From NCBI GenBank assembly GCA_017307755.1, contig JAFKGQ010000003.1, positions 744,001-808,000 of the forward strand: 64,000 nt of DNA. Reading direction: 5' to 3'. Positions within the stretch are counted from its first letter, which is position 1. Each line of letters opens with the position of its first letter. A program made the position numbers and the translations under genes. Source of the stretch: Chitinophagaceae bacterium (GTDB lineage Bacteria; Bacteroidota; Bacteroidia; Chitinophagales; Chitinophagaceae). Positions 26,520 to 34,679 of the stretch are shown one piece after another. Under the pieces are notes generated by a model. That model did not search any database and was not told where the DNA came from. It was given only the letters and a program-made list of their open reading frames with translations.

Positions 26520-27158
26520 ATGAAAAAGATAGGATGGTTAACAGGTGGAGCGTTGCTGACGATCATCGCCTTTGGAAGCTGTCGGAAAGATCCCCTGAAT
26601 AATCTTACTAACGATGAGTCGCGTATATATATATCCAACTATGACACGACCGTCAATTTCTCCAGCTACAAAACTTTTAGCATTACGGACTCGGTGGACG
26701 TCATCCAGGACAATCAGTTAGCCGGCAGGGAAAAATCTACATTCGACTCTACCGTGATCGATGCCGTTGGAAAGACACTTCAGCAAAGAGGGTATCAGCA
26801 AGTGAGCCGGGAATCCTCGCCTGATCTGGCGGTAAACGTTTCAAGAGTATATAATACGTCTACGGGTATCTTCAGCTATGGTGATTACTGGGATTATTAT
26901 GGTGGTTACTGGGACCCTTACTACTGGGGTTATCCGGGCTATGGGTTTTATCCCCCGTATTATGCCGTGGGTGTATACTCTATTACATCCGGCGGTCTGG
27001 AGATCGATGTGCTTGACCTGAAAAATGCCGCCGCTCATGGCAATAAGATCACCGCCATATGGACGGGGCTGGCAAGAGGAGAACAGGTATTCCATACGGT
27101 CAATGCGGCGTCAGAAGTACAGGCATTGTTCGATCAATCGGCATATTTTAAACATTAA
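26520..27158 (+). CDS. DUF4136 lipoprotein
   Basis: Envelope lipoprotein of 212 residues: hydrophobic leader and lipobox IAFGSC with Cys21. The DUF4136 body shows YDTTVNFSSYKTFSI (about 41-55), SPDLAVNVSRVY (about 100-111) and a Tyr/Gly/Trp-rich segment (YWDYYGGYWDPYYWGYPGYG) before ITSGGLEIDVLDLKN. Function unknown; relatives lie in the outer membrane of Bacteroidota and Proteobacteria. ATAAACTAA lies 13 bp before the ATG. Upstream there is an AAC-N17-CGTC pair (26447-26449 and 26467-26470) that could be an ECF-sigma promoter, besides the element at 26273-26379. It is followed after 32 bp by a beta-barrel protein gene, probably in one operon. Confidence 0.9.
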   Translation: MKKIGWLTGGALLTIIAFGSCRKDPLNNLTNDESRIYISNYDTTVNFSSYKTFSITDSVDVIQDNQLAGREKSTFDSTVIDAVGKTLQQRGYQQVSRESSPDLAVNVSRVYNTSTGIFSYGDYWDYYGGYWDPYYWGYPGYGFYPPYYAVGVYSITSGGLEIDVLDLKNAAAHGNKITAIWTGLARGEQVFHTVNAASEVQALFDQSAYFKH

Positions 27159-27176
27159 TCATCATTGTACAAACAG

Positions 27177-27186
27177 TAAGGAGGTG
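27177..27186 (+). promoter_or_regulatory. Exceptionally complete Shine-Dalgarno site
   Basis: TAAGGAGGTG, matching the anti-Shine-Dalgarno over ten bases, four bases before the ATG at 27191. Bacteroidota rarely use such sites and their ribosomes usually hide the anti-Shine-Dalgarno, so this is out of the ordinary. Confidence 0.7.
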
Positions 27187-27190
27187 TAAA

Positions 27191-27811
27191 ATGCGTACAA
27201 TACTAAAATATGGTGGCATAGCGGCTATTGTTGTCTTACTGGCTTGCCCCGTCTTGCATGCACAGGATCAATTGGAGATCAGCGGAGGGTATAATGTCAA
27301 TATCCCTACCGGTGCTTTTAAAGATTATATCACTCATCCCGGATACAAAGGTTTTACGATAGGTCTGGCCTATCCTATCAATGATCAACTGAGGGTGGGA
27401 CTCAGCTTCGGCTACAATGATTTCTATCAGAAATATCCCCGCCAGGTGTATGACGATGGAAAAGGCAATGCCATCTCTGCCGTGGTAAGTAATTCGGTGC
27501 AACAGCTGCCCTTACTCCTGACGGCTAACTATACATTGGTAAAGAAAGGGTTCATACGTCCTTATGTGGGCGCGGGTGCGGGCGTCAATTTTGTGACCTT
27601 CGATCAGTATCTTGGGGAGTTTGATGATCCGCGTACTAGGACAAAGTGGGCGTTGAAAGGAGAAGCAGGTTTCTACATTCCTCTGAGCAGTTATTCATCG
27701 ACAGCCATAAAGATCGGCGGCAGCTATAATTATATGCCCTACAACAGCGATGGGGTAAAGAACCTGGATACATGGGGTATCGAGGCAGGAATAAGGTTGC
27801 CGATCCACTAA
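27191..27811 (+). CDS. Outer-membrane beta-barrel protein
   Basis: Protein of 206 residues with a signal peptide (IAAIVVLLACPVLHAQ, cut after about residue 24) and alternating strands typical of small eight-stranded OmpA/OmpX-like barrels: LEISGGYNVNIPTG, YKGFTIGLAYPIND, RVGLSFGYNDFY, FIRPYVGAGAGVNFV, and the closing strand WGIEAGIRLPIH. It ends on a charged residue rather than a terminal aromatic. A full Shine-Dalgarno at 27177-27186 precedes it. Probably co-transcribed with the DUF4136 gene and ended by the terminator at 27837-27867. Specific role unknown. Confidence 0.88.
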   Translation: MRTILKYGGIAAIVVLLACPVLHAQDQLEISGGYNVNIPTGAFKDYITHPGYKGFTIGLAYPINDQLRVGLSFGYNDFYQKYPRQVYDDGKGNAISAVVSNSVQQLPLLLTANYTLVKKGFIRPYVGAGAGVNFVTFDQYLGEFDDPRTRTKWALKGEAGFYIPLSSYSSTAIKIGGSYNYMPYNSDGVKNLDTWGIEAGIRLPIH

Positions 27812-27836
27812 CGAATTAAGTTGATCCATACTCTTT

Positions 27837-27867
27837 AGCCGGCCTCCATTTGAGAGCCGGCTTTTTT
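27837..27867 (+). terminator. Terminator after the beta-barrel gene
   Basis: AGCCGGC (27837-27843) pairs with GCCGGCT (27856-27862), followed by T6. It lies 25 bp after the stop. Confidence 0.8.
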
Positions 27868-27886
27868 GCACCCAACAGAAATTTCC

Positions 27887-28438
27887 TTAATTCAACTGCG
27901 GGTCGATAGGGAAATTGATCATGATCTCATAGTCCCCGCCGAGATGGCGCAGGGCATCCTTCCAGATCTCATCCGGCTTTTTATGAAAAACCAATTTTCG
28001 GCTGGCCTGCACTGTGAGCCAGGATTTTTCCTTTAGCTCGTCGGCCAGTTGTCCACTGCCCCAGCCGGAATAGCCAATGTAGAAGCGGATCTTACTGACA
28101 TCGACCTCTCCCGCGCGGATCAACTCGATGGCTGTCTCGAAACTGCCGCCCCAGAAGACGCCGTCGATGATCTCATAACCGCCGCTGATCTTGTCAGGGT
28201 ACTGATGCAGAAAATGGATAGTATCCATTTGTACAGGCCCTCCCAGATAAACGGGCAATTTCAGGTCATCCAAACCGCTGACCAATTCATTTAGTGTATA
28301 ATCGTAATTCTTATTCAGGACAAATCCAAAGCTTCCCTCGTCCTGGTGTTCGCAAAGGAACACGACGGTCCTCATGAAATTCGGATCTTTAAGGAAAGGA
28401 TCTGCAATCAACAATATGCCAGGTGCCGGGCTCTCCAT
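27887..28438 (-). CDS. YqgE/AlgH family protein (UPF0301)
   Basis: Cytoplasmic protein of 183 residues with the family's conserved N-terminus GILLIADPFLKDPNFMRTVV and CEHQDEGSFGFVLNK (about 7-44), then YLGGPVQ (about 64-70) and FYIGYSGWGSGQLADEL (about 120-136). Family members are linked to alginate regulation in Pseudomonas, but the biochemical role is unknown. It is alone on the minus strand, between a terminator and a divergent histidine-kinase gene; no promoter match was found in the 240-bp divergent region. Confidence 0.94.
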   Translation of the reverse strand: MESPAPGILLIADPFLKDPNFMRTVVFLCEHQDEGSFGFVLNKNYDYTLNELVSGLDDLKLPVYLGGPVQMDTIHFLHQYPDKISGGYEIIDGVFWGGSFETAIELIRAGEVDVSKIRFYIGYSGWGSGQLADELKEKSWLTVQASRKLVFHKKPDEIWKDALRHLGGDYEIMINFPIDPQLN

Positions 28439-28678
28439 AAAGTCTAAATTAAGTAATCCTGGGAGATAACAAAATGCTATTATTCCTGGTTGGATAGCCC
28501 GGCTTTAAATCCGCCCCCGGGAAGCTGATTTTAGCCCGAAATCCCCTTTCTTTGTGAAACCTTCGTTAAATAGCCGCTCAGACAGGGCGCAGAAGGAGGT
28601 ACCCCTTTAAGCTTTTGAATAACTTTACAGTTGGACCTGAAATGGGCCAATTTTAGCATAAAAAGAAAAAGTATAGGA

Positions 28679-30040
28679 TTGAAAAAAATTTTCCCCGTCA
28701 TCTTTATTCTGATCACCCTCTCACTCATTGGCATTATCTATATACAGATCAACTGGATAGTGACCATGGAGGAAAGCAGGCAGACGCTGCTGAAACAAAA
28801 GCTTATCCTGGCCATGAACGATGTGGGCCATCAACTGGTGGAGCAGAGAGGGTCTTCTGCCAACCTCCAGACCCTTCGCCTGAGGCCGGGGATTAGTTGG
28901 CGGCCTTCAGATCAGTTTATGAGAGAGCTTATGCGTCCTCCTACCATTGCGGAAAAATTTACGGCGGACGAGATCAATGAAAAATTGAGGAAGGCCCTCA
29001 ATATCCAGGGATTAAAAGACACAAAATTTGAATTTTCCATTTCCGCGGACCTGAATAATGCCGGTTTCTCTTTCCGGCCTCCGGAGATCCGGAGCTCCAA
29101 TTTTCTCAAAGAGCTGGAAGACACGGCGAACAACTGGTCTGCCTATTACCCCCTTCAGGCTCCGGAAAACCTCAGTACCGGCAGCATCCTGCCAGATGAG
29201 GTGCTGGTGGTGGTCATTCCTGACTTTCAGAACATAGTACTGCGACAAATGCGCTGGATGATCTGGGGGGCGATATTCTTTACCCTTGTCATCATCGCTG
29301 CCTTTTATGTGACGGTAAACGCCTTGCTGCGGCAAAAGAAATTGAGTGAGATCAAGAATGACTTTATCAATAACATGACCCATGAGTTCAAGACGCCCCT
29401 GGCGACGATCTCCCTGGCCGTGGATGCGCTGAAGAACGAAAAAGTGGTCCAGGATCGACAAAAGTCGGAATATTTTACGGGCATCATCAAGGAGGAGAAC
29501 CGTCGTATGAACAAACAGGTGGAGACGATCCTCCAGGCATCCCTGCTCGACCGTCAGGAACAACAGCTCAACCTGGCGACCATCCATGCCCATAACATCA
29601 TACAGGAAGCCATGGAGAACTTCCAGCTGCAGCTGGATGGTAAAGGGGGCAGGGCGGAATTGCAGCTTAACGCAAAGAACGATCTGATCAATGCTGATGA
29701 GGTACATTTCACCAACCTGGTGTCCAACCTCATCGATAACGCGGTGAAATATTCAAAAGAGAACCTCCTGATCAAGATCACTACCCACAGTACTTCCAAG
29801 AGCCTGGTCATACGTATCGAGGACAATGGTATCGGCATGACAAAGGAGACACAGCGGCGTATTTTTGAAAAATTCTACCGCGCCCATACAGGCAATCTGC
29901 ATAATGTGAAGGGTTTTGGGCTGGGGCTCAGCTATGTCAAAACCATTGTGGAAGCCCACCATGGAAAGATCAAGGTGGACAGCCTGGTGGGGAAGGGGAC
30001 GACCTTTACGCTGGAATTTCCGTTGAAGGCGGGGGCATAA
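28679..30040 (+). CDS. Membrane sensor histidine kinase, orphan
   Basis: Two-component sensor of about 453 residues. Membrane helix 1 lies at about 2-25 (KKIFPVIFILITLSLIGIIY), a periplasmic sensor follows to about 190, helix 2 is at about 192-214, then the HisKA domain with phospho-acceptor His235 in NNMTHEFKTPLATI, and the HATPase domain with N box NLVSNLIDNAVKYS, G1 EDNGIGM and G2 GFGLGLSY. I chose the TTG at 28679 (MKKIFPVIF) because it gives a normal N-terminus; a TTG at 28631 would add 16 polar residues. There is no response-regulator gene next to it. Its last 35 bp overlap the 3' end of queA on the other strand. The sensed signal is unknown. Confidence 0.92.
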   Translation: MKKIFPVIFILITLSLIGIIYIQINWIVTMEESRQTLLKQKLILAMNDVGHQLVEQRGSSANLQTLRLRPGISWRPSDQFMRELMRPPTIAEKFTADEINEKLRKALNIQGLKDTKFEFSISADLNNAGFSFRPPEIRSSNFLKELEDTANNWSAYYPLQAPENLSTGSILPDEVLVVVIPDFQNIVLRQMRWMIWGAIFFTLVIIAAFYVTVNALLRQKKLSEIKNDFINNMTHEFKTPLATISLAVDALKNEKVVQDRQKSEYFTGIIKEENRRMNKQVETILQASLLDRQEQQLNLATIHAHNIIQEAMENFQLQLDGKGGRAELQLNAKNDLINADEVHFTNLVSNLIDNAVKYSKENLLIKITTHSTSKSLVIRIEDNGIGMTKETQRRIFEKFYRAHTGNLHNVKGFGLGLSYVKTIVEAHHGKIKVDSLVGKGTTFTLEFPLKAGA

Positions 30041-31283
30041 GAGCCGGCAATAGCAGGCTTCCATCTCCATAACTGAGAAAGCGGAAGTCATGACTCAATG
30101 CATATTCATATATTTTTTTCCAGTCCTCCCCGACAAGGGATGCTATCAGTAATAATAATGTAGATTCAGGCTGGTGGAAATTGGTGATAAGACCTTTTGC
30201 TATCCGCCATTGGTAGCCTGGTGTGATCAGGAGCTGTGTTCTTGTGATGATCCGGGCAAACTGACGGTGCTGCATCCATTCCAGCAGGGCGGTGAGAGCT
30301 GCGGCAGCGGTCGCCGCCGGCAAAACAGGCTCATAGGCGTCCCATTGATGCACGACCAGGTCCTCAGGGGACAGGGCTGGATCCGACATGGTTTTTACAC
30401 CCAACCAATACAGGCTTTCGATGGTGCGGGCGGAAGTGGTCCCAACAGGGATGATGGGGTTGGACAATGACTCCAATAACAGCCGGATGGTGTCCGTGGT
30501 CACGGCGATCCATTCTACATGCATGGTGTGGTCGGACAGTGTGGGCGTTTTTACAGGGAGAAATGTACCTGCTCCCACATGAAGGGTGACGAAGGTTTGT
30601 AGAATGTTCTTTGCAGACAGTGTCTGGAATATGTTGTCTGTGAAGTGCAGGCCGGCGGTAGGGGCGGCAACAGACCCGTCATATTGGGCATAGATGGTCT
30701 GGTATCTTTCGGCATCGGAGCTTTCTGCCGCCCGGCGGATATAAGGAGGAAGAGGGATCAGTCCTGCCTGGTGCAACAGCTCGGAAAAGCTGAGGTCCGA
30801 CGGCTGCCATGACAGCTCGATAAGGAAGGCGTCGTCCTGTTTGTCGATGTAGCGCGCTTCGAGATCGACGGCAAATGTCGATCCGGCAGGAGTGGAAGTT
30901 TGGATGGCTTTGTGTAAAACCTGACCCGGCTTCCATTTGGAAGCGCCTCCGATGAGACATTTCCAGCGGACTTTCCCCGTCTGTGCCATTGCCGCAGCGA
31001 CACCTCCGTATTCCACCGGCGGCTCCAGACAGAACAACTCGATCTGTCCTCCCGTGGGTTTGCGGAACAGGATCCTGGCTTCGACCACTTTTGTATTATT
31101 AAACACCAAAAGCGAGCGGCTGGGGAGATATTCCACGATATGTCGATAAATATCCTCACTGATATTCCCCTGACGGTAAACCAGCAGTTTGCTGGCGTCC
31201 CTTTCGGTCAGCGGATAGTGGGCGATCGATCCTGCCGGCAGCGTATAGCTGTAGTCGGCGATAGATATATGTTTTGGATCCAT
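30006..31283 (-). CDS. queA: S-adenosylmethionine:tRNA ribosyltransferase-isomerase
   Basis: Builds epoxyqueuosine in the anticodon of Tyr, His, Asn and Asp tRNAs by transferring the ribose of SAM. About 425 residues with the family signatures IADYSYTLPAGSIAHYP (N-terminus), LLVFNNTKVVEARI, PLPPYIRRA, VAAPTAGLHFT, FVTLHVGAGTFLPV, VGTTSARTIESLYW, and LITNFHQPESTLLLL with FLSYGDGSLLL at the end. I placed the start at MDPKHISI (31283): a -7-like box at 31320-31327 would lie inside the gene if the ATG at 31322 were used. It is some 50-70 residues longer than the E. coli enzyme, mainly between the N-terminal motifs, as is usual for this phylum. Confidence 0.94.
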   Translation of the reverse strand: MDPKHISIADYSYTLPAGSIAHYPLTERDASKLLVYRQGNISEDIYRHIVEYLPSRSLLVFNNTKVVEARILFRKPTGGQIELFCLEPPVEYGGVAAAMAQTGKVRWKCLIGGASKWKPGQVLHKAIQTSTPAGSTFAVDLEARYIDKQDDAFLIELSWQPSDLSFSELLHQAGLIPLPPYIRRAAESSDAERYQTIYAQYDGSVAAPTAGLHFTDNIFQTLSAKNILQTFVTLHVGAGTFLPVKTPTLSDHTMHVEWIAVTTDTIRLLLESLSNPIIPVGTTSARTIESLYWLGVKTMSDPALSPEDLVVHQWDAYEPVLPAATAAAALTALLEWMQHRQFARIITRTQLLITPGYQWRIAKGLITNFHQPESTLLLLIASLVGEDWKKIYEYALSHDFRFLSYGDGSLLLPALMPPPSTEIPA

Positions 31284-31319
31284 GTGACGAGGGCGGCTAA
31301 CTGCCGCCGGTTTATCTGG

Positions 31320-31327
31320 CAAAATTA
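31320..31327 (-). promoter_or_regulatory. Possible -7 box of queA
   Basis: TAATTTTG on the minus strand fits TAnnTTTG; the next TTG is 24 bp further, longer than usual. It supports the shorter queA start. Confidence 0.35.
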
Positions 31328-31344
31328 TTGAATTGGTGGGATAA

Positions 31345-32121
31345 ATGCATACAACAACCTCACAGTTAGAACAGGCGGCTGCCTATAACCATACGGAGCT
31401 TTTTTGCCGGAATGCCCTTGCCCGGGGCGGTGAAATAAGGACCATGGAGGATCTCACGTATACATATGAAGGACCGGACTATCAGTCGATGATCGCCTTT
31501 CCCTCACTGTCGGCAGCGGTGGCCGATCGCCGGCTGGACGAAATGATGGACTGGTATGCCTCCCGCCCCACCCGGGGGCTGGGATGTTGGAGCCTGGCCC
31601 CCCCGCAACCGGCGGACCTGGGGGCGAGATTAAAAGCGCGTGGATTCCAGGACGGCTGGCAGCCCTGCTGGATGGCCCTGGAACTGGGGCAAATGAAGGT
31701 GGAATATGATCATCCGGCCGGCCTCCGGATCGTGGCGGACAATGATATCTCATTGTCAGATGTAAAGGACCTGCCCTACACAGGGCGCCATAGTGCCGTA
31801 TCCCCGGAACTGCTGCACTATCACCCGGAGCAGGCTCAGCAATTTGTTGCCTTGCTAAAAGGGCGGATCGTGGGGCACAGCTCCATGTGTATCACCAATG
31901 GCGTCCATGGAGTTGCCGGCATCTATGACGTGGCAGTGGTGCCGTCGGCAAGACAAAAAGGTATTGGAAAAGCCCTGGTGCTGGCCGCTTGTCTGAAGGC
32001 AAAAGAAAAAGGCATCCACTATGCGGTATTGAATGCCACCGGCCGGCGCATGTATGAGCAGATCGGGTTCCGGTGGCTCGGCGACGGGTTTACCTGGTGG
32101 CTGCTGCCACCAAATGATTGA
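31345..32121 (+). CDS. GNAT-family N-acetyltransferase
   Basis: Acetyl-CoA-dependent acetyltransferase of 258 residues. The C-terminal GNAT core is clear: GVAGIYDVAVVPSARQKGIG (about 188-207) with the pyrophosphate-binding RQKGIGKAL loop, and VLNATGRRMYEQIGFRWLGD near the end. The N-terminal 120 residues form a second, weaker GNAT-like half. The substrate, small molecule or protein, is unknown. It is divergent from queA (the gap is only about 60 bp) and converges with the DUF3052 gene. Confidence 0.88.
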   Translation: MHTTTSQLEQAAAYNHTELFCRNALARGGEIRTMEDLTYTYEGPDYQSMIAFPSLSAAVADRRLDEMMDWYASRPTRGLGCWSLAPPQPADLGARLKARGFQDGWQPCWMALELGQMKVEYDHPAGLRIVADNDISLSDVKDLPYTGRHSAVSPELLHYHPEQAQQFVALLKGRIVGHSSMCITNGVHGVAGIYDVAVVPSARQKGIGKALVLAACLKAKEKGIHYAVLNATGRRMYEQIGFRWLGDGFTWWLLPPND

Positions 32122-32137
32122 GAGGGGCGGCAGCCGG

Positions 32138-32548
32138 CTAACGGTCCTTTACGGGCACTACCAGCTTAAGCCCGCTCCATTGTCCGCTGACCGCACAAAC
32201 CTTTATATCTACCAATCCATTACGCAAGGCATAGTTCCGGATGAGATCCTCCGTCAGGTCTGTGGCGATGCCGGCACTTTTTTTATACCAAGATACCCAA
32301 ACGACGATGCTGGTGTTCTTACCCCAGAGCGGCTTTAGAGCGGTCATGTTTTTTTCGAATATATTTCTGGAGGCGGCGAATAGATGTACCCAGTCGGGTG
32401 TGTCACCTGGGGAGCACAACTGAGCAGATATATCTGTCTGCAATAAATGGAAGTAATCGTCCGGGGGATGTATCAGCCTTATTTTCAGACCCGGAGAAAG
32501 CCCCAGCTTTTTTATCAAAGGAGTTCCGGAATAGCCAACTGTCGCCAT
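32138..32548 (-). CDS. DUF3052 family protein
   Basis: Small cytoplasmic protein of 136 residues. The diagnostic N-terminus is GYSGTPLIKKLGLSPG (about 5-20), followed by LKIRLIHPPDDY and the central VVWVSWYKKSAGIATDLTED (about 82-101). Family function is unknown; relatives are widespread. It converges with the GNAT gene with 16 bp between. Start at ATG 32548; the 230-bp gap to mraZ lies to the right. Confidence 0.9.
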   Translation of the reverse strand: MATVGYSGTPLIKKLGLSPGLKIRLIHPPDDYFHLLQTDISAQLCSPGDTPDWVHLFAASRNIFEKNMTALKPLWGKNTSIVVWVSWYKKSAGIATDLTEDLIRNYALRNGLVDIKVCAVSGQWSGLKLVVPVKDR

Positions 32549-32720
32549 AGATCGCGATTTTCACACTCGAAAAAGGTTTATTAACAGGTTTTCCACTGCA
32601 ATTCACACTCAATTCACAGACGCGGGCTCACCAAAAAAGACAAAAGTGTCGCTCACTACCTATGCGTCAAGGTAATACACTCTTGTGGAAAAATTAAATT
32701 TTTCAATTTCCCTCAACATG

Positions 32721-32750
32721 GTGGGAAAAAGTGTTATTTTGTGTTAGTTT
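32721..32750 (+). promoter_or_regulatory. Probable MraZ-binding boxes before mraZ
   Basis: Three direct repeats at exact 10-bp spacing: GTGGGAAAAA, GTGTTATTTT, GTGTTAGTTT. GTG-type repeats of this phase before mraZ are the known MraZ operators in E. coli and Mycoplasma (AAAGTG/TGGG types). A near-match -7 box TATAATTTG follows at 32754-32762. MraZ would thus control the dcw cluster, probably as its own repressor. Confidence 0.6.
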
Positions 32751-32778
32751 TAGTATAATTTGATTCAACTCCTCATAA

Positions 32779-33240
32779 ATGGTTGGTTTTCTGGGCGAAT
32801 ACGAAGCTACACTGGACTCCAAAAGTCGCTTCTTGCTCCCGGTAGGCTTCAAAAAGCAGTTGCCGGAAGAGGGGACCACGCAATTCGTTGTGAACAGAGG
32901 ATTTGAAAAGTGTCTAAGCCTCTATCCCATGAAAAGTTGGGAACCCATTTTCGCCAGAATAAGCCAATTGAATGATTTTGACCCCGAAGTTCGGCAATTC
33001 AGGCGATACTTTTTGAATGGGGCGACGATGACGGAGTTAGATACCGCAGGAAGGTTGTTGATCCCGCAAAACCTGAAAGAACATGCCGGCCTGGAAAAAG
33101 ATATAGTGCTAGTGGCCGCTGTCGACAAAATTGAAATCTGGGATAAAAGTAAGTATACACAGTTCTTTGAATCTTTTTCACCGGAGGCATTCAGCAGCCT
33201 GGCTAAGCAGGTGATGAACCCGGGAGGGTTCATGCAATGA
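32779..33240 (+). CDS. mraZ: Transcriptional regulator MraZ
   Basis: DNA-binding regulator of the dcw cluster, 153 residues (E. coli 152). It contains two SpoVT/AbrB-like halves: GEYEATLDSKSRFLLPVGFK (about 6-25) and the second copy ATMTELDTAGRLLIPQNLKE (about 77-96), each with the conserved D..GR(L/F)..P signature. It forms a ring that binds spaced GTG repeats. It is the first gene of the cluster and overlaps rsmH by four bases (ATGA). Confidence 0.97.
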   Translation: MVGFLGEYEATLDSKSRFLLPVGFKKQLPEEGTTQFVVNRGFEKCLSLYPMKSWEPIFARISQLNDFDPEVRQFRRYFLNGATMTELDTAGRLLIPQNLKEHAGLEKDIVLVAAVDKIEIWDKSKYTQFFESFSPEAFSSLAKQVMNPGGFMQ

Positions 33241-34193
33241 CCCCATCAGACAACCATGGAGGAGCCGAAGGATCTACGGGTTCGACCGGCGAAGGCTATC
33301 ATGTCCCTGTGCTTTATTACGAAGCATTGGATGGACTGAACATACAGCCCGACGGTACTTATGTCGACTGTACTTTCGGAGGCGGTGGTCATTCCAGGGG
33401 TATCCTGGAAAGACTGGGTCCACAAGGCAGGCTTTTCGCCTTTGATCAGGACAGTGATGCCCGACAAAACCTGCCGGACGACACACGGATCATCTTCCTC
33501 CCGCACAACTTCCGTCACCTGGCCCGGATGCTTCGTCTGCACAATGTCTCACAAGTCCATGGCATACTGGCCGACCTTGGTGTCAGCAGTCACCAGTTCG
33601 ATCAACCCGAAAGGGGGTTCTCCACCCGTTATACGGGCGACCTGGATATGCGGATGGACCAGCGTCAGACACTGACCGCCGCAGACATTGTAAATACCTG
33701 GTCTGAACAGCAGTTGCATAAACTTTTCGAACAATATGGAGAGGTTACCAATGCAAAGACGCTCGCCAGGACGATAGTAGACCTCCGACGCTCGGTGCCA
33801 TTGAAGACCATTCCGAATTTTAAGACTGCCCTGGGCAGCGTGGTGAAAGGGAATCCCAATAAATACTTTGCCCAGGTGTTCCAAGCCTTACGCATCGAAG
33901 TCAACGATGAATTGGGAGCTTTAAAAGAGATGCTGCAGCAAATGCCCGCCCTGCTTCTGCCAGGAGGCCGCACAGCCGTGATCACCTTCCATTCGCTGGA
34001 AGACCGCATCGTCAAGAATTTCTTTAAGAAAGGGTCTTTTGAAGACGAAGACCTTTCTGACCCTTACGGACAAAACAAGGCAAATCCCCTCTTGAAAGTC
34101 ATTACCCGCAAGCCGATCACACCCGGTGAAAAAGAATTAAAGCAAAATCCAAGGTCCCGCAGCGCCAAGCTTCGTATAGCGGAACGCATGTAG
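33237..34193 (+). CDS. rsmH: 16S rRNA (cytosine1402-N4)-methyltransferase
   Basis: Methylates C1402 of 16S rRNA; old name mraW. The 318 residues show HVPVLYYEALDGL (about 22-34), SAM loop CTFGGGGHSRGIL (about 44-56), ADLGVSSHQFDQPERGFS (about 115-132) and the C-terminal TFHSLEDRIVKNFFK with RSRSAKLRIAER. The start overlaps the mraZ stop (ATGA), so translation is coupled. An 83-bp gap to ftsL follows. Confidence 0.97.
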   Translation: MTPSDNHGGAEGSTGSTGEGYHVPVLYYEALDGLNIQPDGTYVDCTFGGGGHSRGILERLGPQGRLFAFDQDSDARQNLPDDTRIIFLPHNFRHLARMLRLHNVSQVHGILADLGVSSHQFDQPERGFSTRYTGDLDMRMDQRQTLTAADIVNTWSEQQLHKLFEQYGEVTNAKTLARTIVDLRRSVPLKTIPNFKTALGSVVKGNPNKYFAQVFQALRIEVNDELGALKEMLQQMPALLLPGGRTAVITFHSLEDRIVKNFFKKGSFEDEDLSDPYGQNKANPLLKVITRKPITPGEKELKQNPRSRSAKLRIAERM

Positions 34194-34276
34194 GATACTC
34201 CGGCCAGAGAAGATAAGAGAAGGAAGACCCCGGGCATAGACTTTACGATGAAAAGCACAGAAAGAGACGACAGAAA

Positions 34277-34678
34277 ATGAAAGAGAAAGATCAACACATA
34301 CCAGCTGAACATGATGCAGCGCCCGAGGAGGTCAATGCAGCAGCCAAAGCCTCGGTCAAGGCCGCGGGCAAGCACCGCTGGAAACCACGGATGGGCTACC
34401 GCTGGATCATGAAGAACGTCACTTTCTTCCTGTTCCTGGCAGCCCTGGCAGTGATCTATATCTACAACGGCCATTATGCCGACAAGATCGTCCGGGATAT
34501 CAACCGGACCAATAAGGAATTAAAAGAACTACAATACGAATACAAAACCTTGAAAAGTGAAGTGATGTTCCGCAGCAAACAAAGCGAACTTGCCAAAGCC
34601 GTCGAACCTTTCGGTCTGAAAGAGCTGACGCGGCCACCCGTCGTTTTGATTGACTCGACCATCACCGCCAGTAACTGA
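34277..34678 (+). CDS. ftsL: FtsL-like division protein
   Basis: Bitopic division protein of 133 residues in the fixed ftsL place between rsmH and ftsI. After a charged cytosolic tail (about 1-45) there is one membrane helix (VTFFLFLAALAVIYIY, about 48-64) and a periplasmic coiled coil (IVRDINRTNKELKELQYEYK, about 71-90, with more heptads after). Sequence identity in this family is low; position and layout carry the call. A ten-codon frame (34248-34280) ends in an ATGA overlap with the ftsL ATG and might be a translated leader. The ftsL stop is one base before the ftsI ATG. Confidence 0.85.
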   Translation: MKEKDQHIPAEHDAAPEEVNAAAKASVKAAGKHRWKPRMGYRWIMKNVTFFLFLAALAVIYIYNGHYADKIVRDINRTNKELKELQYEYKTLKSEVMFRSKQSELAKAVEPFGLKELTRPPVVLIDSTITASN

Positions 34679-34679
34679 C

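Noticed and set aside
28593..28600. AAGGAGGT as a Shine-Dalgarno of the histidine kinase gene
   Set aside because: No start codon lies at a usable distance; the stretch is part of a palindrome centred on GGTACC.
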